The notes beneath the pieces are model-generated. The model saw only the letters and a program-made list of their open reading frames with translations. It was not told the origin of the DNA and did not search any database. A stretch of DNA of 64,000 nt from an uncultured Collinsella sp. Its GTDB lineage: Bacteria; Actinomycetota; Coriobacteriia; Coriobacteriales; Coriobacteriaceae. Position 1 is the first letter of the stretch; the number at the start of each line of letters is the position of its first letter. The translations under genes and the position numbers were made by a program. The stretch lies in contig UQMO01000002.1 of the NCBI GenBank assembly GCA_900542125.1, positions 1 to 64,000 of the forward strand. The letters run 5' to 3'. Shown piece by piece: positions 1-7,746 of the stretch.

Positions 1-49
1 ACGAGATTCATGAGCGTCTCGTGGGCTCGGAGATGTGTATAAGAGACAG
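1..49 (+). other. Illumina Nextera adapter left on contig end
   Basis: Bases 1-7 match the end of the P7 primer (ACGAGAT), bases 8-15 (TCATGAGC) look like an 8-base i7 index, and bases 16-49 match the Nextera read-2 transposase adapter ending in AGATGTGTATAAGAGACAG. This is library-construction sequence, not genome. Biological sequence begins at about base 50, in the middle of a gene. Confidence 0.97.
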
Positions 50-405
50 GGGTAATGGCTCAAAACCAGGCGATGGCCCTTGGCATAGCCGGGAGCAATC
101 TCCAGGTAATCGCGCACGTCTTCCCAAATCTGCGGTACGTCGGGATCTTCCCAGTCACCGTCATGGTTGCCCCGTATGAGCGTCACGTTTTGGCAGGCAA
201 TACGCTCGCGCAGGCGCACCGCCTCCGCCAGGGGCAAACGATAGGTAAAGTCACCCAGAATGTAGAGACGGTCATCCACAGCCACGCACTCATTGATGGC
301 ATCGATGACCTTGCGGTTCATCTTCTCGACCGAATCAAACGGCCGATCCATATCATGCAGGATATTCGTATCGCCCAGGTGCAGGTCGGCGGTAAACCAC
401 ATCAT
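50..405 (-). CDS. metallophosphoesterase, 3' end cut by contig end
   Basis: Calcineurin-like phosphoesterase that would hydrolyse phosphate esters with two bound metal ions; the substrate cannot be told. Translating the minus strand from base 405 gives an N-terminus with TADLHLGD (metal-binding D-x-H), then LGDF, then RGNHDGD, and finally LSHYP. These are four of the family's metal and catalytic motifs in the expected order. About 118 codons are present before the adapter begins, so the C-terminal third of a typical 160-190 residue protein is missing. Two ATGs are adjacent (405 and 402), preceded by a GAGGG about 8 nt away. It follows two small genes on the same strand. Confidence 0.88.
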
Positions 406-471
406 CGTCTATGCCCTCATTTCGCAACGCGTCAATCTCTTGCTAAGTATACAGACACAGCGATGCGGCGG

Positions 472-663
472 TTAGCCAAAGAGCCCGCCGGACAGTCCAC
501 GGCGGCGCTTGTCCTGCTTTTTCGAAGCGTCGCCCTGGGTTTTCTTGTCCTGCCGCTTCTTACGATCCTGCTCCAGCTCATCATCGTCGAGCAGCATATC
601 CCACTCAAACGGATCATCTGTCAAATCGAACAGGTCATCGTCATCAAACACGTGCGCCTCCAT
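472..663 (-). CDS. small acidic/basic hypothetical protein (63 aa)
   Basis: Hypothetical protein of 63 residues. The N-terminal half is very acidic (MEAHVFDDDDLFDLTDDP), and the C-terminal half is lysine/arginine rich and ends in RRRGLSGGLFG. There is no membrane segment and no recognised domain; it is probably largely disordered. The start codon lies six bases after the stop of the upstream 59-residue gene, and the phosphoesterase follows 66 bases downstream. This tight same-strand packing supports a small operon and argues that the ORF is real. The function is unknown. Confidence 0.6.
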   Translation of the reverse strand: MEAHVFDDDDLFDLTDDPFEWDMLLDDDELEQDRKKRQDKKTQGDASKKQDKRRRGLSGGLFG

Positions 664-669
664 TACCGA

Positions 670-849
670 TTAGCGAGCATCCACAACATAGTTGAGAAGT
701 CTACGGGCCCGTGCGGACACAAATTCATCCCGTCCGCGTCTTTCAATCGCTTGCCGCAACGCTTGCGCGGCGGAACGCTTACAGCTAAGATAGGGACACG
801 GATGGCACCCGTGGCTGCGGGTCTTGCCAACTCCGATACACGTTTTCAT
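670..849 (-). CDS. small cysteine-containing hypothetical protein (59 aa)
   Basis: A 59-residue ORF beginning MKTCIGVGKTRSHGCHPC. Cysteines at residues 4, 15, 18 and 23 (C-x10-C-x2-C-x4-C), with histidines at 14 and 16, suggest a small metal-binding or Fe-S knuckle. The remainder is an arginine-rich predicted helix (RQAIERRGRDEF) ending LLNYVVDAR. Its stop is six bases before the ATG of the next gene on the same strand, which suggests co-transcription with it and with the phosphoesterase. No strong Shine-Dalgarno is visible, so the start is uncertain. I do not recognise the family. Confidence 0.5.
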   Translation of the reverse strand: MKTCIGVGKTRSHGCHPCPYLSCKRSAAQALRQAIERRGRDEFVSARARRLLNYVVDAR

Positions 850-885
850 CGTGAGAAGTGGCCGTCTTCGCTTACGCGGGGGCGG

Positions 886-969
886 CTATTTCATTCGGCC
901 GATAAACAGGCCGAGTTCGATAGCCGCGATCAACAACGCCAATAACGAAATAACATCGCTTACGTTCAT
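886..969 (-). CDS. 27-residue single-pass membrane peptide
   Basis: A very short ORF reading MNVSDVISLLALLIAAIELG and ending LFIGRMK, preceded by AAGGGA about 6 nt before the ATG. It is one hydrophobic helix of about 20 residues with a short charged tail. This resembles the small holin-like or type I toxin-like membrane peptides annotated in Gram-positive bacteria, but the match is by appearance only. It stands alone between the ALDH terminator and the 59-residue gene. No antitoxin RNA can be identified by eye. Confidence 0.45.
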   Translation of the reverse strand: MNVSDVISLLALLIAAIELGLFIGRMK

Positions 970-1024
970 ACCAAATCCCTTCTAAAGGGAGTTGGCCCAT
1001 CCGTGCTCCATAGCAGTAGTCTAA

Positions 1025-1066
1025 CGCAAAATGCGGGCAATAGGAACATCTGTTCGTATTGCCCGC
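1025..1066 (-). terminator. rho-independent terminator of the ALDH operon
   Basis: Inverted repeat GCGGGCAATA (1033-1042) with TATTGCCCGC (1057-1066). On the minus strand the stem is followed by ATTTTGCG. It lies just downstream of the ALDH stop codon. Confidence 0.75.
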
Positions 1067-1074
1067 ACCCTTTT

Positions 1075-2454
1075 CTAATGCACAAACATGCGCACGAACT
1101 TGTGCTTCCAGCTTGCGTAAGGAGCATAGCGGAATGGCACGTCCAGCCACGTTGCCTTGTTCACGATGCTCTTCTTGTGGCTAAACGTATCGAAGCTCTC
1201 GCGTCCATGGTACTGCCCCATACCGCTCGCGCCCATGCCGCCAAAGCCCATATGGCTCGTAGCCAAGTGCATGATCGTGTCGTTGACACAGCCACCGCCA
1301 AAGGGCACGTAACGCACGAAGCGCTGCTGAACTGCGCGATCCTGACTAAAGATATACAGGGCCAGCGGCGTCGGACGATCCGTAATAAACGCTTCGGCCT
1401 CGTCTAGGCTCTCAAACGTCAGCACCGGCAAGATGGGACCGAAGATCTCCTCCTGCATCACGGCGTCATCGGGGGTCACGCCGTCTAGGATCGTCGGCTC
1501 AATCTTGAGCGACGACTCGCGCGCCGTGCCTCCCAGCACGACCTTATCGGGATCGATCAGCCCGCGCACGCGCGCAAAATGCTTAGCATTGACGATATGC
1601 CCGCAATCCTCGTTATCGAGCGGATGCTCGCCAAACATACGGCGGACCTCTTCCTTGATGAGGCCCAGCAGCTCGTCGTGCACGCGCGTATCGACCAGCA
1701 GGTAGTCGGGCGCCACGCAGGTCTGCCCCACGTTGAGCCATTTGCCAAAGGCGATACGCCGTGCCGCGACCTTCAAATTTGCCGTCGCATCCACGATGCA
1801 GGGGCTCTTTCCGCCCAACTCAAGCGTCACGGGCGTAAGGTTTTTACTTGCGCGCTCCATGACGAGCTTGCCGACTGGAACGCTACCGGTAAAGAAAATC
1901 TTGTCCCAGCACTCATCGAGCAGCGCTTCATTCTCGGCGCGCCCGCCCTCGACAACCGTCACCAGGCGCGGATCAAATGCTTCTTCACAGATTTGCTTGA
2001 GCACCGCACTCGATGCCGGAGCATAGGCGCTCGGCTTGATAACCACGGTATTGCCCGCGGCAAGGGCGCCAGCGAGCGGCTCGAGCGTCAGCAAAAACGG
2101 ATAGTTCCAGGGCGCCATGATGAGCGTGACGCCATAGGGCACGGCTTGCGTTTTGCACACACTCACGGCGTTGGCAAGGTCACACGGACGCAGGCGCGGA
2201 CGACTCCATCGAGCCACGTGAGCGATCTGATGGCGAATCTCGGAAAGCGACGTGCCAATCTCGCACATGTAGGCCTCGTCATGCGACTTACCCAAATCGG
2301 TCTTGAGCGCATGGGCAATATCGGCCTCGTGGGCCCGCACCGTATCGCGTAAGCTCGCGAGCGCGCGACGTCGAGCATCGACATCAAACGTGGCGTGCGT
2401 CTTAAAGTAGGCGCGCTGATCGCCGACGATGCGCGCAATTTCCCCGGTGTTCAT
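1075..2454 (-). CDS. aldehyde dehydrogenase, class 3 type
   Basis: NAD(P)-dependent aldehyde dehydrogenase of the ALDH3-like branch (459 aa, the usual length of this short class). It oxidises aldehydes to carboxylic acids. Visible motifs are APWNYPF near residue 115, the general-base glutamate E212 in LELGGKSP, and the nucleophile C246 in VGQTCVAPDY. The C-terminal part has PFGGGCVNDT and MGASGMGQYHG. It begins 8 bases after the stop of the upstream iron-containing alcohol dehydrogenase on the same strand. The pair therefore probably interconverts an alcohol, its aldehyde and the acid in one operon. The physiological substrate cannot be told. Confidence 0.93.
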   Translation of the reverse strand: MNTGEIARIVGDQRAYFKTHATFDVDARRRALASLRDTVRAHEADIAHALKTDLGKSHDEAYMCEIGTSLSEIRHQIAHVARWSRPRLRPCDLANAVSVCKTQAVPYGVTLIMAPWNYPFLLTLEPLAGALAAGNTVVIKPSAYAPASSAVLKQICEEAFDPRLVTVVEGGRAENEALLDECWDKIFFTGSVPVGKLVMERASKNLTPVTLELGGKSPCIVDATANLKVAARRIAFGKWLNVGQTCVAPDYLLVDTRVHDELLGLIKEEVRRMFGEHPLDNEDCGHIVNAKHFARVRGLIDPDKVVLGGTARESSLKIEPTILDGVTPDDAVMQEEIFGPILPVLTFESLDEAEAFITDRPTPLALYIFSQDRAVQQRFVRYVPFGGGCVNDTIMHLATSHMGFGGMGASGMGQYHGRESFDTFSHKKSIVNKATWLDVPFRYAPYASWKHKFVRMFVH

Positions 2455-2462
2455 GGACCCTC

Positions 2463-3683
2463 CTAGTTCTCGCCCTCAAACATACCACCTGCAACGACTT
2501 CGTACATATGCTCGAGCTCCAAGCGGTCCATCAAAAGCGGAACGGGGTACAGGGGATTGGCCTCGGCATCGGCATGCGCCGCCATCTGCGGAATGTCGGA
2601 GCGGCGAATGCCCGAGACATATTTGGGAATGTCCAAGGTGGCGTTCATTCGATCGACCCAATCGATAAAGGCCTCGGCCGCCAGGTTGTCCTGTGCGTTA
2701 GCCGGCGCGATACCAGCCATGCGGGCGAGGCCGGCGAGCTTAGGAGCAGCAGCTTCACCATAGGCGCGAAGCATGTGCGGCAGGATAATGGCGTTGGCCA
2801 AACCGTGGGGAATCCCATAACGTCCGCCCAGACTGTGCGCGATGGCATGAACGTATCCAACGTAGGAGCGCGTAAAGGCAACACCCGCTTTATACGCTGC
2901 CGAAAGCATATTGCGGCGCGCCCGTATGTTGTCCCCACGCTCATAAGCATCGAGCAAATTGTCGTGGATGAGCAGCACCGCCTGACGCGCCATCTTGCGC
3001 GTATAGGGCGTGGTACTGCGCCCGATAAAGGCCTCGACAGCATGCGTTAGAGCATCCATGCCCGTTTGCCCCGTAATGGAGGCGGGCAGGCCGCGCGTAA
3101 ACTCGGGGTCGTGCACCGCAAAGCGCGGGATAAGCACAAAGTCGTTAATGGGGTACTTGTAGTGCGTCTCGTCATCGGTAATTACCGCTGCAAGCGTTAC
3201 CTCACTTCCCGTGCCCGCCGTAGTTGGAACGGCGATGAGCAACGGCAGGCGACGATGAATCCGTAACAGGCCACGCATCTTGTTGATGGGCTTGCTTGGC
3301 TGCGCGATGCGTGCGCCCACGCCCTTGGCACAGTCCATGGCCGATCCTCCGCCAAAGCCGATAATGGCCCGGCAGGCACTCTCTCGGTACAGGGACGCCG
3401 CTTTCTCCACGTTTGAGACCGTGGGGTTCGCACGCGTTTCGGCATAGACCGTAACGCCAATCCCCTGAGCCGTAAGCGCACGCTCGAGCGATGCCGTGAG
3501 CCCCAAACGTGCAATACCAGGGTCTGTCACGATAAGGACCTTCTGGATCGAGCGCTTTTGAAGCACCGCGGGCACATCCTCGGCATGCTCCAAAATGTGC
3601 GGCTCGGTATAGGGCAGGATCGGCAATGCAATGCGAAAAACCGTCTGATATGTTCGGCACCAGGCACGACGGGCTAGATGCAT
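2463..3683 (-). CDS. iron-containing alcohol dehydrogenase
   Basis: Group III (Fe-dependent) alcohol dehydrogenase, 406 aa, reducing aldehydes or oxidising alcohols with NAD(P)H. It carries the nucleotide-binding GFGGGSAMDCAKG (around residue 110), PTTAGTGSEVT, and the metal ligands of the family: Asp and His in GMDALTHAVEAF, and two histidines in HAIAHSLGGRYGIPHG. The first residues (MHLARRAWCRTYQTVF) are somewhat longer than usual, but an AGGAG lies 7 nt before this ATG, which supports the start. It is first in a two-gene operon with the ALDH and is preceded by an inverted repeat that could be an operator. Confidence 0.92.
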   Translation of the reverse strand: MHLARRAWCRTYQTVFRIALPILPYTEPHILEHAEDVPAVLQKRSIQKVLIVTDPGIARLGLTASLERALTAQGIGVTVYAETRANPTVSNVEKAASLYRESACRAIIGFGGGSAMDCAKGVGARIAQPSKPINKMRGLLRIHRRLPLLIAVPTTAGTGSEVTLAAVITDDETHYKYPINDFVLIPRFAVHDPEFTRGLPASITGQTGMDALTHAVEAFIGRSTTPYTRKMARQAVLLIHDNLLDAYERGDNIRARRNMLSAAYKAGVAFTRSYVGYVHAIAHSLGGRYGIPHGLANAIILPHMLRAYGEAAAPKLAGLARMAGIAPANAQDNLAAEAFIDWVDRMNATLDIPKYVSGIRRSDIPQMAAHADAEANPLYPVPLLMDRLELEHMYEVVAGGMFEGEN

Positions 3684-3701
3684 AAAGGAAACTCCTATAT
3701 T

Positions 3702-3717
3702 TGTTGATAGGTCAACA
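3702..3717. promoter_or_regulatory. inverted repeat upstream of Fe-ADH (possible operator)
   Basis: TGTTGA-TAGG-TCAACA, a perfect 6-bp inverted repeat that ends 19 bases before the Fe-ADH start. Its position in the 5' leader suggests a repressor site. The binding protein is unknown. Confidence 0.4.
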
Positions 3718-3939
3718 TTTGCTCGACCGATTGTACTCAGCGGCGGTCAAAGACGGCTTGCCAATCGTTAATCAATCAACATCTTCATATCTCAAAATTG
3801 TTTTATTAAAAATCATTCCTAATAGGCTTCACATTTGGTTGCATTTATGGATAATAGAACTCGTCAAGACGCACGTCCGGAGAGGGCCCTTACGGGACCG
3901 GACGAGCGCACAATCGCCATCGATCGAAAGGATCGAATC

Positions 3940-4500
3940 ATGAAGTTTGTTTGCCCCGTTTGCGGTTATGTGGAAGAGTTCGACGGCGACCAGCTGCCCG
4001 AGGACTTCAAGTGCCCCCAGTGCGGCGTTCCCGGTTCTCGTTTCCTGAAGCAGGAGGAGGGCCAGCTCGAGTGGGCCGCCGAGCACGTCGTGGGCGTCGC
4101 CAAGATGGAAGGCGTCTCCGAGGACATCGTTGCCGACCTTCGCGCCAACTTTGAGGGCGAGTGCTCCGAGGTCGGTATGTACCTGGCCATGGCTCGCGTC
4201 GCTCATCGCGAGGGCTACCCCGAGATTGGCCTGTACTGGGAGAAGGCTGCCCACGAGGAGGCCGAGCACGCCGCTAAGTTCGCCGAGCTCCTGGGCGAGG
4301 TCGTGACCGACTCCACCAAGAAGAACCTCGAGATGCGCGTTGAGGCCGAGAACGGCGCCACCGCCGGCAAGACCGATCTTGCCAAGCGCGCCAAGGCCGC
4401 TGGCCTCGATGCCATCCACGATACCGTGCACGAGATGGCTCGCGACGAGGCCCGCCACGGCAAGGCTTTCGCCGGCCTGCTCAAGCGCTACTTTGGCTAA
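3940..4500 (+). CDS. reverse rubrerythrin (N-terminal rubredoxin domain)
   Basis: Non-haem diiron peroxidase of the rubrerythrin family (186 aa) that detoxifies hydrogen peroxide in anaerobes. Domain order is reversed relative to classic rubrerythrin. A rubredoxin-like Fe(Cys)4 domain comes first, with CPVCGY at residues 5-10 and CPQCGVPG around 26-33. The four-helix diiron domain follows, with E-x-x-H pairs in [18 protein letters not shown] and [11 protein letters not shown]. The start at 3940 has GAAAGGA 8 nt upstream; an upstream ATG in the same frame has no ribosome site and would add unrelated residues. A terminator follows directly, so it is probably a single-gene unit. Confidence 0.93.
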   Translation: MKFVCPVCGYVEEFDGDQLPEDFKCPQCGVPGSRFLKQEEGQLEWAAEHVVGVAKMEGVSEDIVADLRANFEGECSEVGMYLAMARVAHREGYPEIGLYWEKAAHEEAEHAAKFAELLGEVVTDSTKKNLEMRVEAENGATAGKTDLAKRAKAAGLDAIHDTVHEMARDEARHGKAFAGLLKRYFG

Positions 4501-4534
4501 GACAGCCGCCTGAGAGACAATCTCTAGCTCGATG

Positions 4535-4568
4535 AGGCCCGGACCGCACGGTTCGGGCCTTTTTCGTG
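4535..4568 (+). terminator. terminator of rubrerythrin
   Basis: Stem AGGCCCGGACC / GGTTCGGGCCT with a 4-base loop, followed by TTTTTC. Confidence 0.85.
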
Positions 4569-4633
4569 CCTCACGAACTTGTTAACTCCCTGAAATAAGA
4601 CCACCTTAGGCATCGGTTTCTCGTCAAAAACTA

Positions 4634-4751
4634 AGTGAGTAGACTTTTTGGAACTTGCCGAGCACACCATCCATATTGCTTTATAAAGCCGCAGCTAAAT
4701 GACTTGTTGCAAAACGGCCTGGTCGCCAAAGTGCCAAAAGTCTACTCACTT
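4634..4751. repeat. 118-bp palindromic element, copy 1
   Basis: Starts AAGTGAGTAGACTTTT and ends AAAAGTCTACTCACTT, perfect 16-bp terminal inverted repeats around a roughly 86-bp interior. A second copy at 6052-6170 has the same ends and a related interior. Shared stretches include CCGAGCA near the left and GTCGCCAAAGTGCCAAAAG versus CTCGCCAAAGTGCCAAAAG near the right. The right end supplies the stop codon of the neighbouring minus-strand gene. Confidence 0.9.
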
Positions 4752-5875
4752 AGAACCGCAGCCGTCCACGATCGAGCTGTTTTGCGTCTAACGGTCATCT
4801 TTCCGTCGATTACTCCCAATTTTGTCCAGTAAACGAATAGTTCAGACCGGAGTAATGTCTCAGCCCTTTGCTCATCTGAGCTTTTATCACGATATTCAGC
4901 ATCGAGCATCCTGCATACGGCCTTAACGACGGCGCGGAATCTATCCTCATCGGATATCTGTCTGTGTGTCAGGAGAAGTACATCATAGCCCATAGCCTGA
5001 AGGGCCGTCATGCGGTCAGCGTCACGCAAACCATCCCCTGCGCGTCCGTGCGAGGCCTTTCCCTGACATTCAATGGCCACCTGTCGCCTGCCGTCCGGCG
5101 AAGAAAGAAGTAGGTCGATATATACACGGGACTTTCCCACAATCGCTCGAGCACTTGTGCTTAGCGTCACTTCGACATTGAGCTCTATGTCGCAAAACCC
5201 TTCGCCTCCCAGGGCTCGCGGCAGTGCAAGCAACAAATACGCCTCGACCTCAAAAGGCGACGCGGCGCCCAATGGAACAAGTTGCGATACCGCCATAAAT
5301 CTATTGCCGTAACGCATCCCGCAAACATCTGAACAAAAACGGTCAAGGTCTCTGCCCAAAACCAAAGCGTCTCGACGCCATAAATATGAAGCGGTGCCGT
5401 CCTCGGACGGACAGCGCACCCAACCGAACGTTGTCGAAATCGCGCCCGAATCAATTGCACGCGTAAGCTCCGCCTCAAGTGCCACCGGCAGAGCGCACAC
5501 CGCAAACAAGCCACACATCTCCGCCAATACCAAAAGAAGCTGAAGATCCGTCAGATGCCGTGACATGATGAATGCCGTCAGTAGAGGAGACGTAATCAAA
5601 AATCCATGCTCCGTTTCCAGCACGGATTCCCTGGGGAGCTCACCAAGAAACAGCCGCTGCCTAATGCTGGCAGGACAAGTCCGTTTGTTTCTCGTCCGAA
5701 CCAATGTATGCAACGGAAAACCGAGCGCGACCGCAGCCGTCGGGTTGCGGGCGAGATCATATCGCTGCCGGTCTTCTTCCGGTCGTGGAAGCGGCGGACA
5801 CAAAGCGCGGACTTGAGGAGGCAAACGCCAGTACCTAAAAGCCGATATGTCACAAAGTAGATCCTTCATAGGCAC
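4742..5875 (-). CDS. AbiEi-like / PD-(D/E)XK endonuclease-fold protein between palindromic repeats
   Basis: A 377-residue protein of unknown role. The middle (residues 60-140: TLVRTRNKRTCPASIRQRLF, then GFLITSPLLTAF) resembles the family annotated as AbiEi-type antitoxin or transcriptional-regulator domains. The C-terminal third has a DUF559/Vsr-like nuclease pattern: RVYIDLLLSS with D254, then VAIECQGK with E269 and K273, then RMTALQAMGYDVLLLTH. The order D...E-x-x-G-K...R-x-x-x-L-x-x-x-G-x-x-V-L fits a PD-(D/E)XK core. It is flanked by the two copies of a 118-bp palindromic element, and its last codons and TAG stop lie inside copy 1. A relative at 53026-54102 is flanked by a different repeat. 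Function is inferred from fold only. Confidence 0.75.
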   Translation of the reverse strand: MPMKDLLCDISAFRYWRLPPQVRALCPPLPRPEEDRQRYDLARNPTAAVALGFPLHTLVRTRNKRTCPASIRQRLFLGELPRESVLETEHGFLITSPLLTAFIMSRHLTDLQLLLVLAEMCGLFAVCALPVALEAELTRAIDSGAISTTFGWVRCPSEDGTASYLWRRDALVLGRDLDRFCSDVCGMRYGNRFMAVSQLVPLGAASPFEVEAYLLLALPRALGGEGFCDIELNVEVTLSTSARAIVGKSRVYIDLLLSSPDGRRQVAIECQGKASHGRAGDGLRDADRMTALQAMGYDVLLLTHRQISDEDRFRAVVKAVCRMLDAEYRDKSSDEQRAETLLRSELFVYWTKLGVIDGKMTVRRKTARSWTAAVLSE

Positions 5876-5952
5876 AGGAAAACACGAATTTCAACCCAGT
5901 TAGTCACGCATTGGCGCGAACGCACCAAAAATGGCGCCGAACGGACTGCCAA

Positions 5953-6018
5953 GTTTTCAACAGCCCTCCCCAACTGGCCAAAAGCTTGCCAAGAGCTGGA
6001 CGAAACCCTGTTGAAAAC
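5953..6018. repeat. inverted repeat upstream of the endonuclease-like gene
   Basis: GTTTTCAACAG (5953-5963) and CTGTTGAAAAC (6008-6018), perfect 11-bp arms 44 bp apart, in the 176-bp spacer between the gene start and palindromic copy 2. It may be another small palindromic element or a regulatory site. Confidence 0.55.
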
Positions 6019-6051
6019 CCCATTTTTTCTCATGTAGAAGCTTTGCGCGGC

Positions 6052-6170
6052 AAGTGAGTAGACTTTTTTGAATATCCCGAGCAGGCCGGTCATCCTGCTT
6101 TTCAAAACCGCAGGTAGATAGCTTGCTACAAAACTGCCTGCTCGCCAAAGTGCCAAAAGTCTACTCACTT
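6052..6170. repeat. 119-bp palindromic element, copy 2
   Basis: Second copy of the element at 4634-4751, with identical 16-bp ends and a diverged interior. Its right end forms the last Lys codon and the TGA stop of the pdxR-type regulator on the minus strand. Confidence 0.9.
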
Positions 6171-7601
6171 AGATTGCAGAGTGCCCCCCATTAGCTGTAC
6201 TTCCAAGGCGTTAAGCGCTTTTGGACCCAAATCGTCATACTGGACAAGAATTTTAGTTGAGTCTTCAGGGGCAGACGCACCATCGGCACACCAAAAACAG
6301 TCACTGATATCGATAAATGGGATATTCGAGCGCGTGAGAGCCTGCGCAAAAGAGCTTCCGCCCGTTCTACGCTCCGCAACCACGGTGCAGTAAAGGCCCG
6401 CGTCTGCGTGTTCGATCGAGACTTCCCCTGCCGGAAACGCTTTCCGTACAAGCGCCGCTAGGCCATCACGCGCCTCGCGAGCACGAACGCGCACACGGTT
6501 CACATGCCGCTCGTAATCACCCGATTCCAGCAAACGCGCCAAAGCAACCTGGTCAACAGAGCTCACCGACGAGGCGTAGAAACCAAGGTTGCGCCTAAAC
6601 CGCTCCATTAGCTCATCGGGCAACACCATGTATGCTAGACGCAACGCCGATGACACGCTCTTCGAAAATGTGTTGGTGTAGATAACCGACTGGGCGGCAT
6701 CGATCGACGCAAGCGCGGGAATCGGCTTGCCGGCAAGGCGAAACTCACAATCAAAGTCATCTTCGATGAGATATCGACCTGGTCGCTCGGCGGCCCAGCT
6801 CAGAAGCGCATAGCGACGCGCAATGCTCGTCACAAGGCCGGTCGGATACTGATGGGACGGCATCAGATGAAGGACATCGGTCCCAGTTTTCTGCAGAGCG
6901 CTCAAGTCCACGCCCTCATCATCCAACGGGATATGTCGAACTTTGCAGCCCATAGCCTGATAGATGCGCGTCAGACGCAAATAGCCCGGATCCTCAACGG
7001 CATACACCTTGTCCGCGCCAAGCAACTGAACCAACATAGTATCGAGCAGCTGGGCGCCCGCGCCGATAACGATGTTGTTGGGGTCGGCATTCATACCCCT
7101 TGTCCCGCGCAGATGGTGAGCAATTGCGCGTCGCAGCCGAGCGGTGCCCTGCACCGGTGCGGGCGAAAAGATTTCGCGCTCGTCTTCGGATGCCAGCGTC
7201 GCCCGTAGTGCGCTTTGCCAAAGCCGCGCCGCCTCCAAAGCGGAAGGAGAAAGTGCATCGAACAGCTCGACCTGTCCGTTGACATCATGCGCGCTGAGGC
7301 CCACAGAGACGGTATCTCGGTCGATGCCCTGCGAAGCCAAAGGCAAAACCGGTGCATCCGGAAGCTTGCAAGCGTAGTAGCCACGACGCGGCATTGAGCA
7401 AATATAGCCCTCGGCAAGTAACTGGCTATATGCATTCTCGATGGTAATGACACTGATTCCCAGATGACTGGCAAAGGCGCGCTTAGACGGAAGATGCTCC
7501 CCCGCCACAATACGTCCAGCAACAATATCATCTCGAATTTGCTGGTAAACATACTCATAAAGCGATGCTTCGCCGCGTTTTTCCAAATTGTAGTCAAGCA
7601 T
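6165..7601 (-). CDS. pdxR: MocR/PdxR-type GntR regulator with aminotransferase domain
   Basis: Transcription factor of the MocR subfamily (478 aa) combining an N-terminal GntR winged helix (residues 10-75: YEYVYQQIRDDIVAGRI, LPSKRAFASHLGIS) with a PLP-binding aminotransferase-like domain. The domain shows NNIVIGAGAQLLD, the aspartate in EDDFDCEF and the PLP lysine in TNTFSKSVSS. Relatives sense PLP and activate pdxST. Here it is divergent from pdxS with about 145 bp between starts, the classic PdxR arrangement. The ATG at 7601 is chosen because AGGTGG lies 8 nt upstream; an ATG at 7634 is also in frame. The stop codon is supplied by palindromic copy 2. Confidence 0.92.
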   Translation of the reverse strand: MLDYNLEKRGEASLYEYVYQQIRDDIVAGRIVAGEHLPSKRAFASHLGISVITIENAYSQLLAEGYICSMPRRGYYACKLPDAPVLPLASQGIDRDTVSVGLSAHDVNGQVELFDALSPSALEAARLWQSALRATLASEDEREIFSPAPVQGTARLRRAIAHHLRGTRGMNADPNNIVIGAGAQLLDTMLVQLLGADKVYAVEDPGYLRLTRIYQAMGCKVRHIPLDDEGVDLSALQKTGTDVLHLMPSHQYPTGLVTSIARRYALLSWAAERPGRYLIEDDFDCEFRLAGKPIPALASIDAAQSVIYTNTFSKSVSSALRLAYMVLPDELMERFRRNLGFYASSVSSVDQVALARLLESGDYERHVNRVRVRAREARDGLAALVRKAFPAGEVSIEHADAGLYCTVVAERRTGGSSFAQALTRSNIPFIDISDCFWCADGASAPEDSTKILVQYDDLGPKALNALEVQLMGGTLQSK

Positions 7602-7634
7602 GAGTTTGCCACCTGACCTTATCGAGCTGTTCAA

Positions 7635-7746
7635 TCTGGTATTAGGCTGACATTATTATTATCTCGAAAACTGAGTATTTTGCCATACCCAGCTCCCCGA
7701 TAGGATGTTCCGTCAAGCAATGCACATGCCAACCAAGGGAGCAACC
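7635..7746. promoter_or_regulatory. divergent pdxR-pdxS control region
   Basis: Spacer between the divergent regulator and pdxS, containing the AT-rich stretch GACATTATTATTATCTCG. PdxR-type regulators bind direct repeats in this position in other bacteria. I cannot define the repeats or a clear promoter by eye. Confidence 0.35.

Noticed and set aside
55..945. 296-codon plus-strand ORF at the contig start
   Set aside because: The opposite strand encodes phosphoesterase motifs and small genes. This ORF has no domain and crosses several of them.
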